Below, piece after piece: positions 29,401 through 38,800 of a stretch of DNA of 53,212 nucleotides. This stretch comes from a virus. Location of the stretch: positions 1-53,212 of the IMG/VR virus record IMGVR_UViG_3300023119_000036. The stretch is one strand, 5' to 3'. The notes under the pieces were generated by a model. That model did no database searches, had not been told where the DNA came from, and saw only the letters and a list, made by a program, of their open reading frames with translations. Position 1 is the stretch's first letter. Every line of letters starts with the position of its first letter. The translations under genes were made by a program, and so were the position numbers.

Positions 29401-32400
29401 TCCTACTTTCACATAAGAATCTAACCACTTATCTACTTCTAGTGTATAAATTAATTTGCCTTCAGGATTTAGAGCTGTAGCTTCTGTCAAGCTTAGAGCT
29501 GTCAAATTTAGATTTTCGTGTTGATACACCGTCCAATTTTCATTTATTTGATTAGTCAGGTGTATGTATCCGCCAAGTTTGAATACATTTACATTTCCTA
29601 AAGCAAGATCTTCTTTAGCAGAAACATTAAAATCTATATCAGCTTCGTCTACATATCCTACACTTTTGACATATTCAATAGTATTATCTAAAACAGGAAA
29701 AACCTGACTTGTATAATCGCTAGGCTTATCTTTTAAATCCGAAGGTAAAATTCTATAAATTTTATCAAAGTTTTTTGTTGGTAATGAATCTGTAAACAAT
29801 ACCGCTTGCGGGCTTTCAGTAAGTTTAGTGTCGGATAATTCTACTTCAATTTGTTTAATATCTTCTGTAGATCCGTACATAGCGGAGCGCACTGCCCATT
29901 CTTCATAAAAGTCAATGCTATCTTCTCCACTAGAACTTAGAGCACCAAAAAGTTTTGTAATTGCATTTTGAGAACCTTTTTCTTGGATCATACCTTGGTA
30001 GAATTTCAGTTGGCTTACATCATCTACAATCAAATTACTTAGATATTCTCTTTTTTGAAATCCAATAAATCTTTCGGCGAGTTCTTGTAAAGAATTGTCA
30101 AAACTTGCACTATTATTATCATAATAATCATTAAATTGATTAATTCTATAATCAAAATTTGTAAGTAAGTCAGGTTCTGGCTTTTCTGATAATCTATACC
30201 ACTGATTGTAGTTTATATCAGCAGAACCTGACACGTTTTCAGTCGCAACATAATAATACTGCTTATATTTTATAAGACTTCCTATTTTGTAATCTTGGAA
30301 TGGTGTGAAATCTTTTGTTACTGCATCGTCATATAAGAAACCAGGAATATTTAAACTGCCATCCCATTCGTCTGAACGATATCCAGATACTCTCATTCTT
30401 TTTTGCCTGTATCCAGAAGCAGGATGATAAATCACATCATTAAATATTGTGGTATTGTCAATTACAACAACGTGTTCTTTTTGCACTAAGGGCAAGTTTG
30501 CGCCATACAAACCTAAATCTGTGTCAATTAGTTGTATTCCAAAACTATTACCATCTCTCAGTAAACTAGCAAAGTTTCTTTCTAAAATATCCCCGTTACT
30601 TGATATAACATGACTGTCATAAAATTTGTCGAATATATCGTCTACAACAAGATAATTTGTACGGAATCTTAATTCATTTGCTGAAGGACTTAAACTAATT
30701 ACTGTTCCATTAGACCAGCCTTGTGTTGTCCAAAACATAAATTCTTTTGCAACAGATGTCCAATCATTTACAATTTCATCTGTTACATCATCGAAAATAA
30801 AACCTAGTGTTTCGAGGTATTTTCCGTATCCTAATAAAAAGTCTACAACCTCTTGAACAGTAGGTAGAATTGATCCGTATGGTAACTGATTAATTTTGTA
30901 TGTATCGTAATTTTTATAAAACTCAGCAACTCTGCCGCCTACACTAGGTAAGTTAGGAAGTTTTGCTAAAAATTCTTGATCAAAAGTATTACCACTTGTA
31001 AAATCTGTAATGACTCGATAGTATGCATTTAAATGAAATACAATTGAATCTTTCTTAAAAACTTTTTGCTCAGTCCATAATGAAAATTCTTCGCTTATTC
31101 CGCCTACAGATACAGAATATTTTGTAGATCCAACCAAAGGATTTAGGAAATTAAATAATGGATAATTTTGATTATATCCAGATATTTTGAATCCTCCTGG
31201 TGTTTTTTCTACAATTACTCCACTATATAAAAAGTTTTCTACAGGTGAACTTGTGTTAAAAACTAAGTTATAATTTTCTTGTGGAACAAACACACCTGAA
31301 GTGCCTATATCATGCTTAGGAGATTTACTTTCTAAAATTAGATTCAGTTTTGCTTTGTCTGAAAAACCTGCAAGTCTAAAACTTAAATTAATTTCTAATT
31401 TTTTGACTTCTTCGACATAAGTTCTGTGTACAGACAAAATATCACTAGCAACTAGATTATAGATATAATTTACTAAGCCACTTGTCAAATTTCTTTGCGT
31501 TTCTTCATACGTATTTGGAAAAACTATATTTTTGTTTTCTATAAATTTGCCTGTATGTTTATACGTCCTTTGATTTCCTATGTTTATTGTCATATTTGCA
31601 ACGTCAAATGCTTTTGCAAATGTATCTGCAGGATTTGACAACAGCATAGCACGAATGCAAGCAAAAGGAAAATCAGAACTCTTCCTCCATGCAGACTCTA
31701 CAGGACTATAGTCGCCAAATTCAAAAGATTTGCTTGCAGCCCGCTGATTAAAATTTTGTACTACATTTGCTTCTAGAGGCGCTAGTAAATGCCCCTTTTC
31801 ATCAACTGGAATAAAATTACGCAATCCGGGTCTAGCATATTTTTTATCTATTCTCGAATTATTAGGATCAGCAATTAATCCTTTTTCTATATTATCCCAA
31901 AGTATTAAATTATCACTTGTATAAGGAGCAGGTCCATAAACTTCTTCCCACCAGTCTGGTTTATTATTATAACCTTGTATATGCCACGGATGACTATGAG
32001 GTTTATCTGTATTAAAGACATTAAAATAAATTTTGCGCCAGAAGCCAGGAAGTTTATCTCCTCTTTCTGTGTTTCCTGCACTATAATTGAATGTGAAAGA
32101 ATTATTCAAATCGTATGCATTATTTGTAGCATAATCTAATTGCACAAATGTTTGCCATTCTGTAAAGTCTCTCAACATTATGTTATTTTGAATTTGTTGA
32201 GGAACTTTATAACCTATGAAATCATTTCCTAAGAAACTATATACATCAATAGTGTTTTGATCATAGTCTACTTTAATGTTGTTATAAATTCTTTTTTCTA
32301 ATTCTAATTGCAGGCCATCTTTATAATCTTGGTAGCATAGAATTTGGCTACCATCATGTCCTACTATAAACGGTACACCTATAGGATAAGTTTCGTAGTC

Positions 32401-35400
32401 AAAACTATCATTACCTGCATAAGTGCTTATACCTTGTGGCATGTAAAACTTTGTATTAGATCCTCTAAAAAATATTTCTTCAATTACACCATTAGAATCA
32501 TTTGCTACGGAATATTCTTCTGCTGACTTTTTAGTTGTAAACACTGGATAAAACCATCCATGTTTATTTGCATATTTTCCTTTTTCTGGTTGTGCATAAA
32601 TTTTATACGGACCTGCTGATAATAAAACTTCTCTATTCATAGAAGTATCATCTAATGTAATGTGCGGATACCAGGTTGGATATAAACCTAATTTAGATGG
32701 AGTAGGCGGAATAAAACTTCCGTCAGTAGAATTGTATTCGTAAATGTCTATTACATCGCCATCATTTTTTTCTGCTGTAACAATTACAAATCCTTCATTA
32801 TTAAAAGTATAGTCACGTTTATAAACTAATTGTGTTCCGTTTAGATAGATATAAACTGATTTTTCAGATAGATTATCTAAAGAAAATGGATTAGTTAAAG
32901 GATAGTAGTCTATATTTTTATCAACTACAGCATATGTATTTCTAATGCTCGGTCCATATGCAATCATATCGCTAAAATAAAAAGGTCGTGTTTTATTTTT
33001 GTCTTTGTTTAATTCTTGTAATATTTTATCAAAGTGTATATTTACTTCGCCGTCAAAACCTAACTTATCTGACATATCTGCAAAATTTCTTTTGAAATCC
33101 ATATATTTAGATTTAGAATATTGCAGAGCCTTAATAATATTAAAATCTTTACTTGTGAAATGGTAAATTGCGTTTGCTAAGCCTGCATCATGCTTGACAA
33201 ATCTTTTGCCAAATCTTGATATATTTTTTATATCTCTCAGATTATTGTTACCAGGGTATATACCTTCAAAATCGTTTATGTCTTCTATCATGCTTCTAAC
33301 ATGATCAAAAACTTCTCCTAATGTAAACTCTTTGATATCTTCATTTAATGGATTTCTCTCAAGTGAAATAGGAAGTTCATAATATCCATTTTCGTTTTTA
33401 GTTGCAGAACTATGAGTTTTAACAGTAATAAATTCGCCTTCTTGCAAATCATTTGTTAAATTAATATAAACGTTTTTATCTCTAGATTCTAAATTATAAT
33501 CTTTACCTTTTGCTAGTAATAAATCTCGTTTGTAGACGTGGACAGTAAGATCATCTAAATCTGCTGGATTTTTGTAAACATCAATTTTAAAATTATTTTT
33601 ATTTCCAAGCGAATATTGTATATCTCTAACAACATATTGTTTAAATCTAGTAGGTGTTGTTGACCAACTATTTACATACGCAAAAGTTTCTCTACTTCTA
33701 TATTTTCTCAAAAACGCTGTATCAGTTTTTATTGTTATTAAAGTATCTTCATCTTGGATTGAAAACCTATCTGTCAATAAGTTAAATTCAAAAAGTATAT
33801 CACCTGAATTTTGTATGTTACGATAGGATAAAGGAAATCCTAATTCAGGATCATTAGTTCCTGTTCCTTCCTTGTAAGAAAATATTTTTGTACCTTTGAA
33901 AGTTGTACTATTGAAAACTGTAGGATCGTTATATGCATTTCCTTGTGGACAACATAAATCAAATAAAGGAGGTTGATTAATTTTATTTTTTGTTTGAGCT
34001 TGTATCCATTTATTTTCATGAAAATGGAATGTTGTACCAGCAAACTTTTTTCCTTTAGTAACAAATACAGTTTCTAGGTCAAGAGGATCAGTGTCTTCTG
34101 TCTCCAAAAGTTGTATAAGTCTATCATTATTGACTGTAACAAAATTTACTGTGAATATTTTACCATAAACTAAAGGATCTTTATCCTCAGTGAACAAAAC
34201 TCGCATGCCCTGTTCTAAATTTTGTCCGTCGACGCTATATCCTTGTTGTCCTTGTATTTTAGAAAAAATATCTGTTGTAAATCTATCTATTAAATCAATA
34301 TCTTGTTTTGCAGAAACTCCAAAATTAAATAACTTTATGCCTGCGTCAAATTCAATAATAGGTCTAGCTGCACGATAGTTGTCATCTAGATTTTCAGAAA
34401 TATTATTATATTCAAAACTTTTTAGAACTACATCTTTATGAAACCATCTATTATTTCTACTCCAAGGATTTTTATCAGCTGACGATCTGTTTATAGTAAT
34501 ATAATCTTTTTGTAAGGGATAATTATTAGCACTTGCAAAAGGAAAAACATCAAAGTTTTCTGCGTCGAAAGGAACGTCTATATCTTCTGTGTATGCAGAT
34601 GGAATAGTTAAACTTTGCTTCGATACTAGTGTAATTTTATCGCCTACACCTTCAATGTACCAGTCACCAGTAGTGTATTTTTCAGGATATATATCTCCTT
34701 GGAATCTTATACACAATCCATTTGTAAATTCAATACCGTTAGAAGAAGTATATTGTTTTTTTCCTAAAACGTCATCTTCAATATTCAAAAATGTATTATC
34801 TTCGATATCAAATATTCTAATTTGTCCACTAGTATTAACATCATTTTGGCTGATATAAAACAGTCTTTCGGGTGCATTGAATGGAATAGTAAATTCTATT
34901 GTACCTGATTCTACAAAAGCTACTGCTACTTCGTTTCCAACCTCGTCAAATTTTCTAATACCATCAGGATACAATGTTGAGACGTTTTCGTCAGGTTCTA
35001 TAGTAAAACTTGCATCTTCAGGTAAAACAACAAATTCGCCGATGTCATATTCGTTACCGTATAGTTCTGCATCGAAAAGACCATCGCCTCTAATTCCTTG
35101 TTGTCCTGCAACTAACAAAGCTACTCCAGGAGTAAATGATCTACTTATTGCAAATGCAATTGGATGACCCGGAGTATCTATTTCAAATCTATACGTTTGT
35201 CCTCTATATAATTTTAATTTTGGATTACGGGTAAATCCATCATTAAAAACATACGCAAAATTATCTCCTTGGTCTTCTAGTGTAACTGTGTATGTGCTTG
35301 TAACTTCTCTAGTCTGTCCCCTTACAGGCACTGTCATAGGGCCATTTGGCAACCAGTAATATTCTCTGAAATTAGTAAAAGTATCCCAATTTATATGAGG

Positions 35401-35802
35401 TGTCCAACTATAGCTGTTTACTGTGTTAAGTAAATCATGATTATCAATATTACCGCCAAAGTATTTTATTATGTTTACAAAATCTTTGTAATCTTTAACT
35501 AAATCTACATTTTGTAGGTTGTCTCTCAAAACTATGCTAGGTTCAAGTTGATAATTATTTCTTTGCGTAGAAATATCCTCGACATAATTATCGCCTATTT
35601 CAAACGACTCACTATATTTTCTTCCAACGTAGCCATCAATTTTCTCTGCTACACCATTTGAAATTAATTGGTCTAGTGTTCCTTGTAAAAATTTTCTATT
35701 AGCTTCTGTTCTAAAAAATTTAGGTAAAAAATTTATAGATTTCTTTTTATTATCATCTGGCGTAGGTAGTGCACTTTCATTTTGATTGTCGTTAAGAGCC
35801 AT
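20452..35802 (-). CDS. Giant virion structural protein, probable gp7-equivalent baseplate wedge
   Basis: A 5116-residue uninterrupted frame. The start KSINFLPKFFRTEANRKFLQ and GVAEKIDGYVGRKY is typical of giant structural proteins of marine T4-like phages. Placement directly after gp6 suggests the role of T4 gp7 (about 1030 residues) and perhaps gp8. Visible pieces: FG-GAP/propeller-like segments near residues 2260-2320 (DQFGYSIDVSEDGEYLVVGV) and near 3100-3310 (ELFGYKVDITNDNLVITS); carbohydrate-binding-like modules near 2330 and 2970-3040 (AGDIVVYQDNYYRA); two GxGY..PP repeats near 3735 and 4090; and C-terminal beta modules ending NSIARFLRAGTY. The ATG overlaps the gp6 stop by one base (TAATG). 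No frameshift signs. Identity as gp7 is by position only. Confidence 0.65.
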   Translation of the reverse strand: MALNDNQNESALPTPDDNKKKSINFLPKFFRTEANRKFLQGTLDQLISNGVAEKIDGYVGRKYSESFEIGDNYVEDISTQRNNYQLEPSIVLRDNLQNVDLVKDYKDFVNIIKYFGGNIDNHDLLNTVNSYSWTPHINWDTFTNFREYYWLPNGPMTVPVRGQTREVTSTYTVTLEDQGDNFAYVFNDGFTRNPKLKLYRGQTYRFEIDTPGHPIAFAISRSFTPGVALLVAGQQGIRGDGLFDAELYGNEYDIGEFVVLPEDASFTIEPDENVSTLYPDGIRKFDEVGNEVAVAFVESGTIEFTIPFNAPERLFYISQNDVNTSGQIRIFDIEDNTFLNIEDDVLGKKQYTSSNGIEFTNGLCIRFQGDIYPEKYTTGDWYIEGVGDKITLVSKQSLTIPSAYTEDIDVPFDAENFDVFPFASANNYPLQKDYITINRSSADKNPWSRNNRWFHKDVVLKSFEYNNISENLDDNYRAARPIIEFDAGIKLFNFGVSAKQDIDLIDRFTTDIFSKIQGQQGYSVDGQNLEQGMRVLFTEDKDPLVYGKIFTVNFVTVNNDRLIQLLETEDTDPLDLETVFVTKGKKFAGTTFHFHENKWIQAQTKNKINQPPLFDLCCPQGNAYNDPTVFNSTTFKGTKIFSYKEGTGTNDPELGFPLSYRNIQNSGDILFEFNLLTDRFSIQDEDTLITIKTDTAFLRKYRSRETFAYVNSWSTTPTRFKQYVVRDIQYSLGNKNNFKIDVYKNPADLDDLTVHVYKRDLLLAKGKDYNLESRDKNVYINLTNDLQEGEFITVKTHSSATKNENGYYELPISLERNPLNEDIKEFTLGEVFDHVRSMIEDINDFEGIYPGNNNLRDIKNISRFGKRFVKHDAGLANAIYHFTSKDFNIIKALQYSKSKYMDFKRNFADMSDKLGFDGEVNIHFDKILQELNKDKNKTRPFYFSDMIAYGPSIRNTYAVVDKNIDYYPLTNPFSLDNLSEKSVYIYLNGTQLVYKRDYTFNNEGFVIVTAEKNDGDVIDIYEYNSTDGSFIPPTPSKLGLYPTWYPHITLDDTSMNREVLLSAGPYKIYAQPEKGKYANKHGWFYPVFTTKKSAEEYSVANDSNGVIEEIFFRGSNTKFYMPQGISTYAGNDSFDYETYPIGVPFIVGHDGSQILCYQDYKDGLQLELEKRIYNNIKVDYDQNTIDVYSFLGNDFIGYKVPQQIQNNIMLRDFTEWQTFVQLDYATNNAYDLNNSFTFNYSAGNTERGDKLPGFWRKIYFNVFNTDKPHSHPWHIQGYNNKPDWWEEVYGPAPYTSDNLILWDNIEKGLIADPNNSRIDKKYARPGLRNFIPVDEKGHLLAPLEANVVQNFNQRAASKSFEFGDYSPVESAWRKSSDFPFACIRAMLLSNPADTFAKAFDVANMTINIGNQRTYKHTGKFIENKNIVFPNTYEETQRNLTSGLVNYIYNLVASDILSVHRTYVEEVKKLEINLSFRLAGFSDKAKLNLILESKSPKHDIGTSGVFVPQENYNLVFNTSSPVENFLYSGVIVEKTPGGFKISGYNQNYPLFNFLNPLVGSTKYSVSVGGISEEFSLWTEQKVFKKDSIVFHLNAYYRVITDFTSGNTFDQEFLAKLPNLPSVGGRVAEFYKNYDTYKINQLPYGSILPTVQEVVDFLLGYGKYLETLGFIFDDVTDEIVNDWTSVAKEFMFWTTQGWSNGTVISLSPSANELRFRTNYLVVDDIFDKFYDSHVISSNGDILERNFASLLRDGNSFGIQLIDTDLGLYGANLPLVQKEHVVVIDNTTIFNDVIYHPASGYRQKRMRVSGYRSDEWDGSLNIPGFLYDDAVTKDFTPFQDYKIGSLIKYKQYYYVATENVSGSADINYNQWYRLSEKPEPDLLTNFDYRINQFNDYYDNNSASFDNSLQELAERFIGFQKREYLSNLIVDDVSQLKFYQGMIQEKGSQNAITKLFGALSSSGEDSIDFYEEWAVRSAMYGSTEDIKQIEVELSDTKLTESPQAVLFTDSLPTKNFDKIYRILPSDLKDKPSDYTSQVFPVLDNTIEYVKSVGYVDEADIDFNVSAKEDLALGNVNVFKLGGYIHLTNQINENWTVYQHENLNLTALSLTEATALNPEGKLIYTLEVDKWLDSYVKVGDFIAVRGAQSYNLNGFYEIYEIQNQLAFIVVPTVNDIIGFADEKLTVTTLREVRTNNLSNVNAIVNEKIYDNQKIWVDNYSNNNWSVLQNKKVYNLLDQYDNPSEWDSTRQDFTGSMAATADNNNFFVAASGDESGKVFVYKRSKETARLQLTQELDLREANDIIDSHDQFGYSIDVSEDGEYLVVGVPHASGVKTQFKGTFDPDTTYSKNQIVKYRESFWKANKKIEPQISTQPYSTFDSYVNLVNQEDTDSTTLKLLLSGNFGLPTSNIDHLLIRAPIDMYLGTTGRINDEVGTGDRINLYWNRKSYAYPTQDIYIPFDGQIPSITPEFLSQEHEIVAKIDAVLFVETFVSLPSVGDQIETDTGSGIVYYIAIYRDSAVIYLKDINGVMAVTDELYVSATKNFVGFYTQESTFATSDAVGGFWYIDTGFTYSNNGRYSDIGRGLVYADVKPADSERPLNIYSNIQDTVSIVGNFVNENNRSSFMTHLSYTGDPDGIEAPQPSNLWVVRIGKSFQEDIASNNFFVGKGDPANESLLFNFYDLDNSPVTLNGSGFDIQQLNQSHQIYDIWDGYIDFEYTEFDFEGNPFRIQVGDIIEDVQFPRDGQGGLALTSTTTSSAEIVFAQQQFNNVRVYVKVISGSWTQLSNIGRFQIRRTARDELDVDRVVGTIEDVNNNIILGSAVIGDLLVFENQSGNFDVVDNPAVLDAEYYFYRENFESGIARLPNHPTKLNKDYTQVYNIQGDARGTSSGYANEGVVAIFRRQENGAYDYDKLLVSQYNSAERYFGDEVKIKKQDKLYTLLVGSRGDLDKETRFDPGSIEIFYHGTEEVDRFRGNYQLTQYNAGDIVVYQDNYYRANKDSDESATQSITNPVNWDNISWRYGVDPAYRGNWDNTYGYQQGSIVLKDNAFYEASTNVAAGVEFNTVFWRLVTNEFDYVGYLPNLTGNNFYGEDVYDPETNILEFSKKFDANQNGQVLAVIAELTKSDSTKSKNLVIYRKEDSKYKLYEIIEAPNEIEDWGNEISVKPDGLQIAVSAPKTTVNRLNQGAVYIYTQSAGSFSDNVQIITSPTKELSELFGYKVDITNDNLVITSLNGDQKNPTTFDSQKTTFDLGFTEFSNTSIDAGMVYVYENIEGEYTYSENFRFEDSTYEFGKNLLANNNHVYVGIPFYAEQDIKGVFLDYRKPKNTFAWNIYKNISPPVNLDLIEGAFLYNKKENKIVSYVDYIDPLQGKIAGPAEQDVTFKTFFDPAYYNVGVIGSSNVDTKQAWLDNHVGQVWWDLSTARFVYPYQGSINYQKNNWNLLTEGATIDVYEWVESNILPSRWSALADTDKGTPQGISGEPLYGDGKYSAKLIYDDLSQSFTTRYYFWVKNKKTIPSIKNRNLSVYDIAQLISRPRENNYRYISFVGTDRIILNNFDNLVSSNDIVLNIKYKQKPSLDSNLHKQYKLIADGDPTSEIPEDLDRKWHDSLIGFDTNGRNVPDSSLPIPQKYGILNRPRQSMFVNRIEALKQSIERINLIFKDNLITDDFDISELNRFDNLPTEKTNEYDLQIDTFEELQYVSTNKLSQAILKPIVLNGRVVRVDIEQTGRGYKTPPTFELRGKGSGAEIELSIDNLGRVTSANIIQQGSGYDNTTSIFVRRFSVLVASDSTSINYWTIYGYNEISKTWFRRQSQSFDVRRYWNYIDWYANGYNQFTQVDYEIDQSYQLKALNPRFGSIVKIKDIGSSGWLLLERIGTSGAEDYTSDYKTIGRQNGTIELNDSLYNINSNASGYDNRSFDNGIYDNNPAIELRIILECIRDNIFINDLSVEYNQLFFSSLRYIFAEQKNVDWMFKSSFIKINHKLGALTQDRTFEQDNKEYFEEYVKEVKPYKTNIREFVSSVDYTQPTNSVVTDFDLPPQYNDQFGNIQPISTQVLDGIVKSNVADAVNIYPRKHFFDNLGFSIDEIIVKDGGSGYTLPPKVVIGDGNTTATAQAFLGYGRVTKIQVLNPGQGFISPPTITIEGSQNETGTQAKAYARLTKGVVRTPTVKIKFDRTVGEFTLENLDVTETFTATNIDTVYDLEWPVNVEVDKIKIFVNDEEQLRSKYTVTNVEVSEGSYTYKHGRITFTNPFNAVSTIRVEYYKSIELLDAADRINFAYNPTGNMFGKKLNQLMTGIDYGGVEVRSFDFGGPSGWDSQPWFTDSWDSYENTFEDEVFYSDGSTIAVELTQALEDGVVYNLYKNGVRIDDPNFDEGDPANPFAVVNSVTGDGQQTIINTQDLGIELNDGDIFIVRKITSDGSIIPDLASYDTALEGGDLGYTTAQGINAEEIITDGDLFVSPTQAKTEELVPGTVYDTLDIKVHTKESGGQGIVYCFNYETTTSGDYTHIFRQLPGSADSVLVKYDGQILNDTQYTIDWSAKSVTIPVEADKQLSIIVQEQSTSASIKYLGEIVLTGVLSQFVIDEEYSEEKSIFITKNGQPVEYTAYNYADDVEGDNRFAVILEQEAQGGDVINYSVFSSNEAISYSQVVTDQFTGNGINNTFTLQGTPFYAQPTEHNVIVQVGQTILNSGYSINHIIPQNNQREYRLESFQQPPGSLSADGLKVFLNGQEIFTPEQWRLDIANSAILLSDEYGVPGDSVEIYNISESEYTIAGTQLVLNDVPAADEKIFVYQYSNHDLKDIEKSQYDVVRRMNLISDQEVRSYLRLTTGELELRKPALDAQYVWVTKNGTLLTPSVDYYITDNRRKVRLTELPDQNDVIEVIHFAADVSVDGFSYRQFKDILNRTHFKRLDAAATTLLQDLAYDDLRIEVVDGTDLPEPDKGKNLPGILFVNGERIEYFVKEGNTLRQLRRGTLGTGVPNVHATGTKVYNQNRDKTIPYRDTNLVYNAIADGYTNTFAVNFDVTDKNQVEVFVGGRRLNKNTIAVYDPTKAQTSPDGDVIVTAEFDVANNSLVLNEIPQEQTRVTVIKKQGQIWKKDNETLGTAQNSIARFLRAGTYEHPE

Positions 35803-38800
35803 TAGTAACTATATCCTCCGCCGTTTGAACTGTTTGATCCGCTCGAACTTGTATAAGTTGTAGTTGGGTTAGAATTAACAATTATATTTCCAGTATTTAC
35901 TGCTTGTGCTGAACTAGTAGACTGGCTACTAGTTACTTGAGACGCAGTAGTTGAATTAGAGCTAGTAATTATATTACCTGTGGTTTGAAGTTGTGTAGCT
36001 GTTAATTCTTCAATAATTTCTATATCTGAAACTCCTGCGCCGCTAATGAATATTTCGTCTAATTCGCAACGTATTTCAAATAAGCTACCGAAACTTTGAT
36101 TGCCTTGTCTAGGAACAATTACAATGCTTACTAATTTAGGACTTAATTGATTCATAATATAAGCAGCTAATTCTTGGAAGTAAAAAGTTTCTCCAAAATC
36201 CCAGTTTTCAATTGTAAAAAATCTATTAATTGCTTCTACTACATCAGCTTTTAATTCATTGTCATTTACAACTAACGCTTTATTTCTAACAATTTTAAAT
36301 ATCACTTGTAAATCTTCTTTTGCTTTTTCGCCAAATAGTATTTTATATTTTACAGGATGGTAAATTACTTCATCACTAATTGATTTGATCTTGGATATTT
36401 GGGATCCATAATTCCTAAATAATTCGTCATTACTTTGAGGTAAAGGTAATGACTCAATAGCTCCATTTAAATATTGTCTAATGTTAGTGTCATAACTTTT
36501 AGTCAACAAATACGTATCAATTATATTGCTTGCTGCGGGATCGATTCTATAATTTGAATCAGCTACATGTGTGTATTCAAATCTTAGATTATCTCTACCT
36601 ACAAAGACTTTATAATCTGTAATTGTAGTTTGATTATTTAAAGAAGCATTAATTTGTACAAAAATATCTTCTTCAATCAAGTAAAAAATTTGTCTAGGAT
36701 TATCATATTGACTGTATGCACCTATTTGGCTTAAATTTGTCTTTGTAATTATTGTGTTATCTGTATTATCAAAGTATCTAAATTCTTCTACATTATCGCT
36801 TGTTGTATATTTTTCTAAAAATATTATTTTACTAGAAGGATTTATTAAAGGCTGTACAATCTGATTAAACATATCAGGATCATCAATATATCCATCGTCA
36901 TCTAAATCATAAAAATCAACTTGAATTTTTTTATTATCAATATATCCTTCAGTATCTCTAAAAGCATCTGTGATATTCCAATCAAAATTTCTAGACATTG
37001 GATTGTTATCATCAGGTTGTGTATTGATATCTAAAATTCTAATTTTATCTCTTACTATTTTTCCTGACTTGTAATCATAGATTTTATCAGAGCTATCAAA
37101 AAAGAACTTCATTTCAGAATCACTTTCAAATACATAACGTAAATTTCTATTAGTAATTGTATATTTTTCGCCGTCTGTTTTAAAATATAATAGCCAACTT
37201 GCATCAAGATTTTCACCGGAAGTGTCTCCTGCTTTTCCTAAACTAAATTTGCTTATGGTATTAATATTTTCCGCAAGGACAACTTTCCACTGCGATTGTA
37301 CCCTGTCATATCGCAAAGCAAAATCTTTATAAGCGAAAGTTTGATCAATAATTTGATATTTGAGATCGTTAGGAAAATCTAAATTAAACACAGGAACAAC
37401 TTTTTCTAATAAACTACCAGATGGTATTAAATCATTCAATACAATGCCACCTTGATTTGTAGCAGAATCGATAGTAGTTCCGTCATCTGTCACACTAACT
37501 ACTCTTGTCCATTTATAATTTGAACTGCCAGAATGACCTGCTTCTCCTTCCATTAATGATCCATCTTCCATATAATGGTAACCTTCTGGTGGAATAAATT
37601 TTAAAAGTGATCCTGGTACAATTGTTTGTAAATTATTTGCTGTAAAACTTCCTACTGCAACTGCTGTATTATCTTGATCTACAAGAGTTCCTATGTCACG
37701 ATTTGTTGCAGTAGTAAAACTACTCCACGAAGCATTAAGATCGTTAACTAGTAAATCAGGATATTCACTTAGATAAAAATTTCGTAATTTGTTAGATCTA
37801 ACAATTCCTTGTATAGTGTTAACTATTATGCCTTCTATATCACTTTGACTGCTAAAACGAAAATCTTGTTTTGTATTATAAAGTTCTTTATATATTATTC
37901 CGTCATCAGCATAAAGTTTAGTTGTACTATATTTTCCACTAGGATCATTTAAATCAAAATATCTACTTATGCCACTTGAAATTCTGTTTACACTCCTAGT
38001 TTTAATAATATCCTGACTGACCGATAAAGGCCCAATATTATAATCTTCTCCTGTAACAAGTCTGTTTTGTGTGTAATATGTAGAAGGCGCATTAAGTTTT
38101 ATTTCAGCATTAGATTCAGATCTAGAACCATTAGCAATATTGTACTGTAATCTTAGTCCAATTGTTAAAGTTTCTTGTGCACCGCTTTTGCTTTGATATG
38201 GAACACTTAAATTTACATTACCTATAGATCCTGGTGTAATATTAATAGAATTATTTAAACTTGTTCTGTAGTAAATTCTAAAATTGCCAGAGGGCAAATC
38301 GCCAAATACACCGTCACTGAATACAAGATTGATTCTATCACCTACTCTAGTTTGCACTGAATAAATATTTCTAACCTGATTAAACAAACTATTGTAAATG
38401 ACGTTGTTTCCTTCAACTGCATCTAATTTTGTCCATGCATTTGTTTCAGTGCCCTTTGTGTCAATGTTGTATAACCAAACATCTGTGTCATTAATATTTG
38501 CTGCATCGATTGCAACTAATTGATTAGGAACAGGACTTGTTATATTAAATGTACCTTGTTGTAAATTTCCTTGCCTCATATACATGAAGAAACCTGTATT
38601 TGTAGAGCCTGCTCCTTGGCCGTCATCTCTAAACAACATTGCTGGGCTTGTTCCAGGCAATGGTGGTTCTTCAACAATACTTGTGTTGTTTATATCTGAA
38701 CTTACAACTTCGAATTTTACATTATTTCCTTCAATTACTTTTGTAAAAGGAAATATAGCAGAGTCGGTGTTAATAGAATTAAATCTATATTTTTGGGTTG

